NCBI GenBank assembly: GCA_013398015.1 | Contig: VZRR01014165.1 | Coordinates: 1,150,348-1,214,347, forward strand | Origin: Oreocharis arfaki | Lineage: Eukaryota; Chordata; Aves; Passeriformes; Paramythiidae | DNA length: 64,000 bases | Direction of reading: 5' to 3' | In this document: positions 35,305 through 48,623 of the stretch, piece after piece | How the letters are laid out: each line of letters begins with the position of its first letter | How positions within the stretch are numbered: the first letter of the stretch is position 1 | Translations under genes and position numbers: made by a program | The notes under the pieces: generated by a model | The model's database searches: none | Told to the model about the DNA's origin: nothing | Seen by the model: only the letters and a program-made list of their open reading frames with translations

Positions 35305-38300
35305 CAATGCAAAAGAAAATTGTATCTGTTGAGAAGAATACATTTAAATTTTCAGTCAGAAGTTTTCTTCTCTGATAATGTGCTGCCACTGCTAGCAGAG
35401 CATTTTTAAAGAATATTTTTCAGATGACATAAAAACTGTTTAGGTAACCCAAATAACGGGTCTCAATAACCATCTCAAGTTATGTGATATGATCAAGCTG
35501 AGATGTGCCATCCTCAAATCAACATTTTTTGATATAAAATTATGGTCTATGCTATTAATTTATCTTCCTTAGTGCAGCTGTTGTTAAACTTGAAGTCTTC
35601 TTTTTCAGCACTGTTTTTTCACTAGTTTTGCTTTTCCTTCCTCTTAACCAGTCTAAAAACAACAGCCCAGCTTTTCTCTTTTGCCTCTCCATAGGTTAAA
35701 CCTTGAGTAAGTCTGTACAGAGAAATGACTTACACTTAGAAGAGACTGAGGAATACGGGTCTAAAACTGAAGCTGTGAACAGCTCTAGTCATTTTTTAAA
35801 CAGAGTAGAGGCAAAGGAATAATAAATAATAAAATAGATAAATAGAAAAATAAATAATAAAAAAGAATGTTAGTCTTCACTGCTGAAGACTAACAGGAGA
35901 AAGATTCTTTATTGCCTTATTCTAAACACTTGGTTTCAAAATGCCGCCTTTCAACCCCACAGAAATAAACAGAAATTCTTGTAAACTGTTTGACCACCTT
36001 CTACATGTAATAATATTTAATCCTTCTTAACAGAATGTCATACTGAGTTATGTTGCCTTTGCTAATCAAACACAAATCTCATGACTTCAGCATATCTTTT
36101 TCAGATTACTTAATAAGTCTAAAGATTTTGACATTTCAACAGATTCTGCATTCTAAATATACTTTTTTTATTTTTAAAAGTAGAAATGCAGAAAATGACC
36201 AAACCAGTAAATCATTTACTAGGAAAATCAAAATATTGAAACCTCAAGGCTTTTTTTCTCCTTATTTCTTCCTCATTCCCCAGACCCCAGTATTTCACAG
36301 AAAACATAACAAAAAATCAAAAAAAAAAATTATATTTGTGTTTTACCAGGCTTTAAAGGAAGCTCTTAGTGTGGGATTTTTCTGTAAATGACACTTAGAA
36401 TAGGAAAATTTGTAGGTGATAAGAGGTATATTTTACAGCTGAAGTGGGTTTTACCAGTCCTTTCCATCACTTAGCCCTAATGTTTTTCAATTTTTTTCAT
36501 CCTTTTCTCAGAAATTTATTCCAATTTACTTCATGTATGTATTTTTAAACTATCCCGATGTTCAGTCTTCTGTACAGTTCTGACGTGAAATACTGCTCAT
36601 TCCAACCACATAGTTCAGAAAAGTCAAAAAGGAGACCAAAGCTTTTTATTTGCATAGAACCATATAATTTTGCGGCTCCATTTCCATGTCATATCTCTTA
36701 GATGATATTCTTGTAGTAATCAAGTTGTTTCCCTTCCGTTCCACTGCTTTTAAAAAAACCTGCATTTTAAAATAGCATGTATTTCTCCTTAAAATGACAA
36801 ATTTCTTTTAAATTAAGAATAATTAATCAACCAACGGGCTTTCGACACATTCATAAGTTTCTTCTCCCCCTCACTCAATTTTTTATTGTTGAGCACTTCT
36901 CAGAAATGTCTAGGTTTCTATGTGTAGATTTAAGCATGCTGCATTTAGAACAGGTGGTGTCAAGTGCTAAGAAATATTCCTGAGATTTGTGTGAAGAGGC
37001 AACCTCTAAAGACTCCTTAAAGTGATTTTCAGAAAATAAAACAAGGAAATAAAGGGAGAAGAAAGATTACAGTAATCCCATAAAAACTGTACACTGAGGA
37101 TATACTGTTCTTCTGCAAGAAAAAATAGGCTTTTGTCTCCACGGCATTTGTTAATCCAACATCATTCAAAGACTCAATTATAAAATCTAAAACATTGTAG
37201 AAGGAAAGTTATATAGTGAATAGTCAGTTAAGGAGAAGAAAGCAAGGACAGGGAAGTTTTGTAAAAGAATATCAAACTGCACATTTATAGACTGCCAATA
37301 AAGGAGCTTTTCGCACTTTATTGATCAAGCGTTACATTAATAAGGGATTGTATTTTTTTATGACCAATACCTTCTTTTGCAACAACAACAAAAAAAAAAG
37401 GATACAGAAAAAGTGACAAAATTATCAGAAGGCACAATAAACCCGAAACACAACAACTCTCCCTGCTAATTTATTATTATCATTTTGAGGACAAAACATT
37501 CAAATCTCTGGGTGTAATACCAATGTTTTTATATGAGAGGAGGACACATTTTAATTATTTTGTTTACTAAAAATAATAAACAAAAACCTGGAAACCATGC
37601 AGGAAGTCTATATCTATATAAAAAATACAGTTCTTCTTATATATTGCAAAACTGTATAATTAGGAGAGTAAAGGGAGGTCCCTATTCTCTAAACCCTCAG
37701 TTTGGGGTTGAGATTGGATAGTGAATTGTTTTGCACTCTATACCTACAGGAAAAGCTCAAGACCTAAAGTATGGTTGCTCTATTTTGTGAGAGTTAATTA
37801 GTTTTATAATTAGATAATCACAATCTTTTGTTTTATTCTGCAAGATGATAAAACAGTACAAAACAAACAAGACCAAGATAGTCTGCAGGAAATTCTGGTG
37901 CAATTTATGAGGACTACAGTGCAGTCTCTTGCAAATGTGTGTGGACAAAAAAGCCAGACCTTAGTTTTTTGTGACCTACATCCTTCTCAGCAATCCTATA
38001 ATTCTAGATACATTGCCTAAAATGGGAGTTTTTAAAATAAAAGGAAAAAAAGAATTAATGTCCAAGTTTATTTTAAGCTTTTTTTTTTCTTGTTTGACAG
38101 TCTTAATTGTAATATCCATATTCCGTTTACTGTGTTTCTTCCATCTTGGCAAGAAAACAGTTCTATTGACTTAACATGCAAGTAGTTGTCAGCATATTTA
38201 TGAAGCACTTCAGATATCCTGAGAGTAGCTGGTCACAGCACTGACTATTTGACCAAAAAATATATTAATCTTTAGCAGTCACCTTTCTTTTGGGACAATT

Positions 38301-38868
38301 ATTTAGTGGCTGTATGAACAAAGAAAGCCTAAGCAATCTGAACCCTGTCCAATGTGTGGAAATGATGACCGAAAGTGGTCTTTTATTCACCAAGTTCTTC
38401 ATTTTTATATCAGGCAATTCCACTGTGCTAGCAAGTAATTCCACCGTGTTGTAAGTCAAGCAAGCAGAGCAGAAGACCAGCTTGGCTGAACAGGAAATTC
38501 CTTCTGGAGCTCCACATGAATAGGAAATTTTATGATTTCTGAAAGCGAGGTCAGTAGTTGCAATGAATTACAGAATCACAGTTTATGGATGCAGGGTGAA
38601 GACATGAAAGACTAAAAGCCAATTAAATTTTAAACTGTCCAGTCTTGCATCAGGTAATGGCTTTTTAAAGTATGTTAATAGCAAATATGTTAATGTTTCT
38701 AAAGGAAACATTGGACTGATACTTGTTGAAGACACTTATCTGACTAACAGAGATAAAAAAAGTGGAAGCATTCAATATTTTTTTCTTTTATTTCAGTTTT
38801 TAATAATATTGATTATCATTGGGCTGCCTGATCCGCTCAGTCAGAGGAACATGAGTGTGGGAACATTT
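35305..38868. other. AT-rich non-coding stretch, no gene seen
   Basis: About 3.5 kb, including an AATA/AAATAA-rich patch near 35818-35868. Frames are short and rich in F, K, I and N, as expected from base composition. Nothing else is recognised. Confidence 0.55.
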
Positions 38869-38879
38869 GTGTTCCCATT

Positions 38880-39350
38880 TAATTTATGGACAGTGAAACC
38901 TTCAGGGAACAGCTGTATAAATTGGATATTCACAGATCCGTGGGGACTGATGGGGTTCATCCCCGAACACTGAAAGAGATCACAGCTGTCATGGCTGAAC
39001 TCCTCTTGATCACGCACCAAAGTTTTTGGGAGCCTGTGGACATCCTGACGACTAGAATCTGGTCAATGCTATTCCAGTCTACAAAAAGGGTGTGAGGGAA
39101 GTCCCAGGGGACTACAGGCCTGTTAGTCTAACCTCAGTTCCCGGAAAAATTACGAAGATTGTACTGGGTGCTAATGAAAGGCATTTAAAGAATAATGCAA
39201 CCATCAGGCACAGTCAACCTGAATTGACAAAAAAAAAAATTCTTTTTTAACCAATTTAATATTCTTCTACTATAAGATCACCCAAGCAGTGGATGAAGGG
39301 AAGGCAGTGGATATAGTTAATCATAACCTTCTTCAAACACCTGTTTGCAA
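38880..39350 (+). mobile_element. CR1 LINE, reverse-transcriptase fragment, plus orientation
   Basis: Frames on the plus strand read KLDIHRSVGTDGVHPRTLKE, then DYRPVSLTSVPGKI in a second frame, then QAVDEGKAVDIVNHNLL in a third. These are successive parts of the CR1 ORF2 reverse transcriptase, ending near the catalytic palm motif A region. Frameshifts, an inserted A run near 39231 and deletions make it non-functional. The apparent 69-codon frame from 38886 is part of this relic. Confidence 0.92.
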
Positions 39351-39604
39351 AGTTAAGCATTATAAATTGGAATACCAAGACATAAATTTGAAATGAACAA
39401 GTCAGCATTGGTTCCTTGTTAAGTGTTCCTTATTACTGAAAAGAAGGTATTCTCAACAGCAACAGACCCCACCAGCTGATATAAGAAACCTAATTCATTA
39501 TTAGTATGTATCCCTCAGTTTTGCTTGGAGAAGAGTATGCTTTAAATATATTTATGGATACAAGGCACCAAAAGAATATAAGAAACTATTTTTTCCTTTT
39601 CAAA

Positions 39605-39872
39605 AAGGCTCAATAAAGTTCTCATTCTATATAAATTGGTCCATGATATTAACTGATTTTTCTGGAGCTGATGTAAAACAGGACATCTTTCAGATTTTTC
39701 TGAATTATTTCTAGAAATTAAATGTCAGCAATGACATGATAGCTGGGAATTCTGAAAGAAATAGGACACAGATGCAGGTTCAGACTCTTTCTTTGCTTTT
39801 GTGACTGTAGTTTTCTTCATTAAAGGCAAGAAAATCACAGCAAATAGAAAATGTATTTGCATAAAATAACTC
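39605..39872 (+). repeat. Unidentified dispersed repeat, copy 1
   Basis: This stretch aligns along its whole length, in the same orientation, with 44145-44415. Shared strings include TAAAACAGGA, ATCTTTCAG, GAATTCTGAA, GTTCAGACTCT, TTCTTCATTAA and AAAATCACAG. The copies differ by many substitutions and small indels, so the duplication or the two insertions are old. I do not recognise the family. Orientation is given relative to copy 2 only. Confidence 0.8.
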
Positions 39873-40335
39873 TAAGTAAGAGTTACAAATATTTTCTGTG
39901 GGAAGAATATTCATTTTCTATATCTTTTATTATTTGATGCTCATCCTAAATGCATCTGACATTCATGTGCAATCAGATGCTAAATCATACCCTCACATCA
40001 ATATGATTGCATATCTTAACCTGATTAAGTCAGTTTTCACGTTTTTCCTGAGAGGGACACAAGGAGGTCAATTGCTTGTCAATTTAGACTGTTACTAAAA
40101 GACAGTTTTATGAGAAGGAGCAGCATCAATGGCCTGCTTTGTCTCTAGTTAAATTAAATTTATAAGTTTATTTTCAGAATAAAACATATTCAGCATCTCT
40201 AAACAATAGAATGACCTGGTTATAATGTCGATAAAAACATTGACTGTTATAATACCTTAAAAAGGAGAATAATGAGAAGTAGTAATAATAAGTCTAGAAA
40301 TAAATGCCACCTGCATTGAGCTGTTGGGGGGACTT

Positions 40336-40446
40336 TTTTTTTTTTTTTTCTTTTTTTTTGGTTTGGGGTTGTTTGTTTTGTTCTGTTTTGGGTTTTGTTG
40401 TTGTTGTTGTTTGTTGTTGTTTTGTTTGTTTTGTGTTGTTTTCCCC
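40336..40446. repeat. T-rich and (GTT)n low-complexity tract
   Basis: T runs pass into GGTTTGGGG, GTTTTG and (GTT)n. The strand is almost free of A and C. The translated frame over it is spurious. Confidence 0.9.
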
Positions 40447-42774
40447 TCAGTCTACTGGTTTTCAGTCATCTGTTAAATATTTGCATTTAAAAAAAGGAAG
40501 AAAAAAAATTTTCCCCTATTCTAGATAATTTTTCCTCAGTAAATTCTTCATCTCCAACTTCCTTTCAAAACAATATTCTGTAAAGGAAGAATCTGATTGA
40601 AAAGATGTGGATAAAGAGAAGTAGCCATGCATCTTCAAAAGTCTCTAGATGAGATCCAAGTTTTAGTTACGGTCAATTTAAAATATAAGATTACATGGAT
40701 TACATTCAGAAATGTCACTGCAGTTATGACTGTCATTGAAAAAGAGTATGTTGATTAAGACTGTTTTTGCATAATGAGATGTAGGATTCTAGGTCTCACA
40801 GTGAGACTTTGAATTATCCTGCTCCCTAGGTTATTCTAGTTTTGCTATTTTATTCTAGTTATTCTAGTTCCAAAGCCTGAGTTGCAAAGCAGTAAGATTT
40901 CATTTGTCCAGTCTAGGAAAGCGTTTGGCCACTTGTTTCCTGGATATTAGAAATGCTCTAGGATCCAATGATTTAGATGTAGATTCATACACAACAGTCT
41001 GCATTGGCTTTTAGAGCAATCTGCCACAATTAAAAATAAGGCCTTCCTGTCCCATGTATCCAGAAAAAGGCAGTGACTCCACTGTGATTTCAGGGGAAGT
41101 ATCACTTTAAGTACAATGAAATTCAAGTGAGAGTAGAGATGATAAAATCCTGTGTCACTGTTCTCTCTCTCTTGATGCAGACCTGGTAAGCTGAGCTCCA
41201 GCTTCGTCCAGTGAAGTAGATCTATCAGATACGTAACATGGAGAGAACTGCGCGCTCTAAGACCAATAGGTTAGAAGCTATGAAAAAACAGTGTAAATGG
41301 GAAACTAAAAAGATTGTAAAAGGGATTTATGAGAACTATTTCAAAGCCTTTATGTGTGATTGCATCTAAGTACACCAGAATCTTGAAATTGTATTTCCCA
41401 GGGGATGGAGCTGAAGAAAGAAAATGGTTTTGTCTAAAGTAAAAGGCTACTGGAAGCATCATACCATCATCACAAGTCAAAAATAAATTACCATTTGTTA
41501 AGGGAGGTTTAGACAATTGTATGACAAAACAGATTCTGGAATATTTTGCCAACAGTGTGATAAGATATGACTTTTAGAGGTGAGCTTCATCTTGTTTAAT
41601 GTTAGACATCCAAAATATATCATACAATCACCCTTAGGAGAAAGAGGTTTAATGAGATGGGGTATACATACATGCCAAATATCTGTTTCATTTTTTTTTC
41701 TCTTAGAGTCTAATACATTGTGAGTATCTATTTCATTCTGCTAATAACAAGAAAATTTTAACATATGTAATTCAGATTATGAACTGTTAGACATCCAGCT
41801 TGAGGCAGAGTAAGTCTCCTACAGCCTCCCTCATGGTTCTGTTTTACATCCTTATGCTATTTTAAATCAATTTTCAGGATTAATCCAACTTATATTTTTT
41901 CATTCAATGCAAGTCTATCTACTCTTCAGGACTTCTCACTATACACAAACTCAGTAACATATAAGTTACTGAGGCTGAAACTGCTGAACAGATATTTACT
42001 CGTTACAAGCAACAATAACATCCTCAGCTTAGATCCACTAAGAGAGCATCCATTTTAAAGGATTATAGATTTTCTCAAACACACGTTTTTTGCTGTTAAA
42101 CCATGGTGTATTTTCAGTGTTAGCTATGGTTTGCAGAATGTGAGCTCTTATTTAGATAACACAGTTACAAATTAGGGAAAATGAAGCCTTCTGTTGCCTG
42201 TCTTAGCTGGAAGAATTTTTCTTTTTAAGCTTAGTGATTTGCCTTCACAGATAAAGTTTTTAATTATACCTTGCACTTCTTTGAAGCCCATTAGACATCT
42301 AGAAATGTAGCATACTGTAAATATAATTATACTTACGAGAAGTAATTAATCTAATGGATTTTCAGTCTACCTCACCTAGCGAACTACAACCAGCTCCAAT
42401 TTATTATGCTGTTTCACAGCAGTAGTACAAGGGGGTAAATATTGTCTTTCATAATAATTTTGAGTGTTTATTAAGGAGATTCCCTGCATATCTCATACAA
42501 TTAATTGCAGAAAACTACTTAGTTCAGAAAATCTCATGACTGCTGATAATAGTAAAGCGGCACTTTAAAATTTTTACTTATACAGTGTTACACAAAAATC
42601 AGTATCATTTTTACCTATGTAGCCATCAAAATTCTTATCTATCCAACAAGGATCCACTTGTCTGAGTACTGTGTCTTTCCTGGAGAACATGAAAAAGTCT
42701 TTGTTTTTTTCCTGGAAGAACAAAGAATTTGTTGTCATATCAAACTATTTCATTTTCTCTTATTCATGTTCTAA
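40447..42774. other. AT-rich non-coding stretch, no gene seen
   Basis: It includes a small triple repeat of TTATTCTAGTT at about 40831-40870. No gene or mobile element is recognised. Confidence 0.55.
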
Positions 42775-42900
42775 GGTCCTTCTTCACAACACTCTCAGGC
42801 ACACGGTGCAATTCTTGAGCTTGTCCACATTTAGAACAAGGTGTTGAACTTCAACGATCCTTGCGGGCCCCTTCCAGCTCAGGATATTCTATGATTCTAG
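42775..42900 (+). mobile_element. CR1 LINE, extreme 3' end, plus orientation
   Basis: CTCAGGCACACGGTGCAATT, then TCAACGATCCTTGCGGGCCC, CTTCCAGCTCAGGATATTC and the terminal TATTCTATGATTCTA. It is a heavily truncated copy of only about 125 bp, with the diagnostic terminus intact. Confidence 0.93.
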
Positions 42901-44140
42901 TGTCCTTTGTTTTTTTTTCTCTTAAAAAAGTAATGTATTTCTAAATCCCAAATTAATAAAGAGGCTATCATGTCTGATCAGGATGGGGGGAAGCTGGGAG
43001 TGGGGGAATCCAATCTACACATTAGGGAATTTTTAAAGTGATTCCAATAGAACTATGTAGTTATACATAGGTTTTTTAATACATACTTATTTGTCTAATG
43101 CTTTTCATAAACATCATTCACTTTGTCAAATGCCTTTTTTATACTCACAGACAGTGAGGAAAAATATTTCTCAAGAATTTTGAAGTCTTTTAAAATCCTA
43201 TCCATACTGCTTAAAAATATGAGAAAGAAGATATGTATCTCCTCAATTTATTAATAATTTACAGAGAAATATGAAAGGGTTGAACAACATAGTGCTTTAC
43301 TTTCCTCTTTTAGTCAGAGCTATGCTCCTGAGCATACATTTATAGTTACGCTGTTGCCTGATTAGGTTGACAGAAAATCCTTTTCCTTTTGCTCGCTGTA
43401 CTATGCAACACTGGTAACTGCATTTCCTATCAGCCTCACCTTTAACTTTTTCCCTCCTTTTTTTTTGTTTCTGCTGCTGCATAACTTTTTCAAGATCTCT
43501 TGAGTAACCTGTTGCCTATGCACAGAGACCAAGAGCAAAAATGCAGATTGTGTCTCTGTGCATGAAGATGTGCTGTAACCTGATAAATTGTACTTTGAGC
43601 TGCTGACAGAAGAACCCAGAACAAAATTTCATTGAGAAGACTAGCTATGCATCATCCTTCTTTTGCTGCGACTGATTTGATTCACAAAGGTTTAGGGCAT
43701 GTCTCTGTGCAATGCCCTTGTGGTTCTTTGTTGCTAGTACAAATATATCAAGAGATACTGTTTGTATTGGCTGAGATACACACAATACCATTTAGGTAAT
43801 TAGCTTTGAGATAATGTGTGAGCAAACAGTATACTGGAAATTTTTACATTGTTAGCCTCTGTCTTGAAATCACTTTTTTAGGATTTTCTTGTCAAAACAC
43901 AACAAATCAACCCTAAATTTGTTGCCATCTTTATCTTGGCAAATGTTAAAACGCATACACTTGAAGCTGAAATATTGGAGATATATTTATTGCATCTCAA
44001 AATCTTATCATGCAATTATGAATAAAAAGGAACTTTTCAGTAATGGTTTATATAGTAAGCTCTGTATGATAGTTTGTGAGAGTTTGTGTACTATTTTAGA
44101 AGAAAAGAAAAAAAATCATCCAAAAAACCCCCCATAATGT
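42901..44140. other. AT-rich non-coding stretch, no gene seen
   Basis: No repeat or splice-flanked frame is recognised between the CR1 end and the second copy of the unidentified repeat. Confidence 0.5.
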
Positions 44141-44144
44141 TTCA

Positions 44145-44415
44145 AGAGGCTTGTTAAGGTTCTAATTCTGTATCAATTGGTCAATGGCACTGATGTTAAT
44201 TGACTTTTTGTAACTGGTATAAAACAGGATATCTTTCAGTTTTTTTCTGAAATATTCCTAGAAGTTAAAGGTCATCAGTGAAAAGATGTGAATTCTGAAG
44301 GAAAAAGGACATAGGTGTAAGTTCAGACTCTCTTTACTGTTGTGATTTAAGTGTTCTTCATTAAGGGCCAAAAAATCACAGTAAAAATAAAATTATTAAA
44401 AGTTGCATAAGAGCA
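44145..44415 (+). repeat. Unidentified dispersed repeat, copy 2
   Basis: This is the partner of 39605-39872, about 4.5 kb downstream in the same orientation. Homology starts near GTATCAATTGGTC (copy 1: ATATAAATTGGTC) and ends near AGTTGCATAAGAG (copy 1: TTTGCATAAAATA). A gap of about 10 bases relative to copy 1 lies just before GAATTCTGAAGG. No target duplication was noticed. Confidence 0.8.
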
Positions 44416-44419
44416 CTAA

Positions 44420-47400
44420 TTTAAATAGAAGGGAATTACTGGTTGGTTGGTTTTTTTCCTTTGGCTTATAAGTCCTTTTTTTCCCTTCGACGAGCAATAC
44501 CTTGGAAGTTATGTGGGCTTTATCAGATGTCAGAGATTAGTAAGCCAGAGACATGACTGTAGTTATCACCCCTCTCCTACTGTGGTGGAAGAGCGCCCAG
44601 AAACACGTATCTCACATCCTTGGGTATAGGTCTGAATGGAAATCTACACCCTGGATTGTATACTGTCTTTTGCAGTCTGCTTGGTCTTGCTAAAGAGGAG
44701 CAAGTGGGCTTTCCTCTGACACTTTATGGTCTTGAAGTCATGGCTGACATGCTCTGGACAATACAGACTTTTGTAATTCTGAGCTGTTAGGATAAAGTCT
44801 GGAGTCGCATACACATGGTTTATTTAATTTTGCCTGTAAAGCATTTTAATTCAGGGTTTAGACAGATCTGTACCTGCTTCTCTTTAAAAATTTATGTAAT
44901 TTGAGATGATTGAACTATTTTTTTTCCTATTATGGAAGATGAACTATAAAACCAAATTTCTCCTCTTTAGGAATAACTCTGTTCTCTACTAAATTTCATG
45001 AAGGAGTTTTGTTCTATAATCTGTATTGATTAATTTTCCTCCACTAACTGGGCTGCCATCCTTACAAAAGAAAATTATTCTATCATGATTATACACAAAA
45101 GCTCCTCCCAAATCAGACTTTATTGAAAGCATGTATTATAAAAAAAAAAAGAACAAAAATCAAACCAAACCCAAAACCGTTAATGAAACCAGTTTGCTTA
45201 CAGAAAGGATTTGGACAAAAAGACTGTGATGTTATTATAAATGAAGTCACATTAAAGAATTAGTTGGAGCAAGAAAAACAAACTTTTTTGTTTATTATAA
45301 AAAAGTTGTCAGATGCATAATCAAATGCATTGCTGTCAGGGCTAATAAGTTCTAATTTAATAGCACTGTCACTCTTGTAGACAAACCACTACCTACCACA
45401 CAAACTACTGTTTCTGTTCTCTTTGAGGACTCAGAAAGGTACCACTGAGTAGTGGCTAGTGAGGGAGAAAGGCAGAAAATTCTCTTTGAAAATCGCACCA
45501 ACCATTCAATATTATGACTTTATTTTCCCCATTCTTTAACAACTTCCATTAAGGAATTTTTTTTTTTCCCCTTGGAAACTCTATCTAGCACAGAGTTCAC
45601 TGAAAAAATAACCACATAATCAGTGATTAAACTTCAGATAGGCCAAAAAGTATATTTACTGATGAATATTCAAAGCTTTCAGATTTCTAATGATCTTTAA
45701 AGACTTCATCAACTTCAAATGCAACACAACTTCATGAAGTTTATGGGATTTGTTTCTTTCAAGATCTGTTAATTTAAATTGTGTTAGAACTCCCTTTGCC
45801 TTTGTTTTCACGTTTCAAACTTAACCTAGTTTATGTCTCAGCAGCTGCTTTCTCTAAACAAAATGGACCATATCAAATAACTTAATCCAATTTCTTTTAT
45901 GTAAACAGTATCTAATTTTCCTTGTTTTACTGTAGTTTGATAAGAATAGATCTTTCCAATGTTGTTCTGCCTTGGGGCTACTATCCCCCACAATATATCG
46001 GTCTGTTTGAAAGAGAAGGTACAACAGTGGGAGGTCAATATGAAAGGCAACAGCTCTTTCCTAACAGATCAGTTTAATCAGGTACAGTTTTGATGCTTTA
46101 AAATAAAAATAAATTTCAAGTAATTTAGAAGGTTTCAAGCTATATTATGAAAGGAGAATGAAATTGCAGGGCAATATGAAGTGGTGCCAGCTCTTGAACT
46201 TACACTGTCAGGTTTTGGTAGTTGCAATCAAAGGACTTCTGAATCAAGAAAATGAGTATTTGTATTACCAAGACATAATGTGGTTCCACTGTTAGAAGTA
46301 ATAGCTAACTACCTAGAGGAATGATTATGCAAATAAAAGCAATTTTGTTTTCTGAAAATAAGGCCTCTCTTTACTACTATTTTATTTTCAAGAAAATAAT
46401 CTCAATTTCACAGACTTTGTTTTGCTAACTGGACTAGTCACAAAAACAGCTAATGTGAAAGGAAATTTAGAATTTAGTAAGCCATCTATTTGACTGTTGA
46501 CACCCTAGAATAAGTAAAGTTCATGTATTTCTCTTGTTCAAATATTTTTAATGGTTTCTCTTTAAAGTATGGATAATACTTTGTTCCATGTCGGAAAAAA
46601 AGAGATCATTGATCTGGAAGTATATGAGTGATTTAAAAAGTATTGCCCTTTTTTTTAGCCACTAGCAATGAATGTGAACATGAAAAGTGATGGTTTTAGT
46701 TCAGATTGGTTGTTTGAAATTAGAATTTAACAAGCCAGACAAAATAAGGAGTCTTGTGGTAGGTTCAATGCATTCTCAATTAATATTGTATAACGAACAA
46801 TATGGCTTTGGCATTCCTTTTACAGACATTCACCGACTTCTCTAAGTTAGGGGCTGGAAAAAGTGCCAAATGGAATGTCCTGATTTAGAGACTGATATTT
46901 GTTCTTTTTTCTTTCTTTTACATTCTGACTACCATTTCTGGAACACAGTTTACATTGATTAGAAACTGGGCATGCTATAACTGCTTCACAGCTTTTAACC
47001 TTTTCATTTCTTTGGATCTGTTTGCTATTAGGCTAATATACCACCTATAGCTACTGCAATATTAACATATCTATGTTTAAAGATGTTTCCCACTAAGTTG
47101 TAAAGCTCAATAGCAATTTTCAAACAGTCCAAGCCATGGGCTTCATTTCAGCATGAGCGATTTGTCCCCATTTAGATGAAAGGCAGGTTATTTCAAGTCA
47201 AAATAAAGTACACCTATTCTAGAATAAGAAATGTTTCCACATATGTCTGTTCAGGAACGCTTCTTCCGGAATAGCTGTTCATGAATAGCTAATTTGGATT
47301 GCCTTCATTTGGTGATTGGTGATAAGGAATACAAAAGAGCAGAATTCAAAGGGACTTTTCATTCATCATTCTCTTGGGGGAAGAGGAGCAAAGTGACTTT

Positions 47401-47640
47401 GTAGACTTTGTAAAAACATTGATTCTCAAGCAAGTTTGTATTAAAAAGTGTTTTATAACTTTAACTGTGTGAGGTTATTAGAGGATGTTTTCAAGTGCAC
47501 CAGAAACTTTTAAATCCCTGTTATTCAGTTTACCATTTAAATCTTATTAGCAGAGAAATCCATAAATATGACAAATATGACAAAAATTACTGTAACAGAT
47601 AATATATTTTTTGTAGCAAGTTTAAAAGTTTATGTTACTA
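44420..47640. other. AT-rich non-coding stretch, no gene seen
   Basis: About 3.2 kb without a recognisable element. Frames are short. Confidence 0.55.
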
Positions 47641-47652
47641 GGTACATGATGC

Positions 47653-48204
47653 TGTCGGTGCTGCCCGCTGGCTCGCAGCGTCGGGTCCGTGGCCGTCCTG
47701 GGACCTTGACGGTGTAAATCCCAAGAGGTGAGGCAAAGCTCACGAGCTGATGGTCTGCCAGCACAGGTAGAGACAAGAGGCAAGGAGGGGACTCCGGTAT
47801 GATATCCAAGGCACTTTATTGTCCTCAGGGGCACCAGGGACCAAAGACACAGAACTAGGGGTGACACAAAGTTTTATGGGGGGGGTGGAGCAAGGGGTGG
47901 GAACACTCTCAGGGCCAATGGGGGAAAAGAAAGGGAGGGAACATAGGCAGGGTTACCTGCATCAGACTAATGAGGGAAACTAAGGGGAGTGGCAAAATTC
48001 AAAGGGACCAATGGGGCACCGAGGGGAGAAGAACTTTCAGGAAGACGGAGGGGGAAAGGGATGATGCTCACATAGGATTGACAGCAGGGGCAGGGTATAC
48101 GTAACTATGCAAGGGGAGGGGAAACAACAAAATGATTGACAACTGGAGTAAACCAAGTACAGCAGAGCTGACCCAAATACAGGGGGAAAGAGGACACTGC
48201 AACA
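47653..48204 (-). mobile_element. Solo LTR of a different retroviral family, minus orientation
   Basis: Read on the minus strand there is a promoter-like part with CCATTGG/CCAAT-type motifs and a TATA-like ATAAAA (47877-47872), then a polyadenylation signal AATAAA (47820-47815), then a GC-rich U5 ending CAGCACCGACA at 47653. This is the order U3-R-U5 of a retroviral LTR. The U5 contains a cluster of CpGs, so it is probably young. The upstream edge is unclear: one option ends at ACTGCAACA (48204). Another would give a 6-bp duplication TGATGC (47647-47652 and 48062-48067) but lacks the TG terminus. No internal genes are seen on either side. Confidence 0.6.
47815..47820 (-). promoter_or_regulatory. 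Polyadenylation signal of the minus-strand LTR
   Basis: AATAAA on the minus strand, 52 bases after the TATA-like ATAAAA. This close spacing would make a very short R region, as in several retroviral LTRs. Confidence 0.55.
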
Positions 48205-48622
48205 GCTATAAGATTTGGGAATGTGTATATAAAATACGAATTTTTTTAATTGTTGCAAATTACTAATACCTGGGGTTTTTTTAAGGCAGACTTTAAAAGA
48301 AACCTCATCCTCTGAGCCCACTTTAAATCTCTCTTTCTTCTGCTCTCCAGCTAAGTTCTACCAGGCTCTCTTTAGTCAAGACGGGATTTGACCACAGCTG
48401 CGACAAGCTAATTTCCATAACCTGTCCCATTAACTGAATAGATAAAAAAGTCAAGGAGCAGTCTAGGGCTGGATCTGTATATGCTGTGCGATCATACAGA
48501 CAGAAGTCCTCAATTGAACAGTGATGTCTCTAAGATAAAGTGCAACATTTGAAGCACTCTGAGTTTCTTAATTTTCTCATTTACTGCATGGACCTAATGC
48601 AAAGTGCTCCACATAACTAAAA
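48205..48622. other. Non-coding sequence between LTR and CCTT array
   Basis: AT-rich. A pyrimidine tract with TCTGCTCTCCAG ends near 48350 and could mimic an acceptor, but no useful frame follows it. Confidence 0.45.
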
Positions 48623-48623
48623 T

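Noticed and set aside
38886..39095. 69-codon frame as a host gene
   Set aside because: The peptide is CR1 ORF2 reverse transcriptase and the frame is lost within 200 bp.
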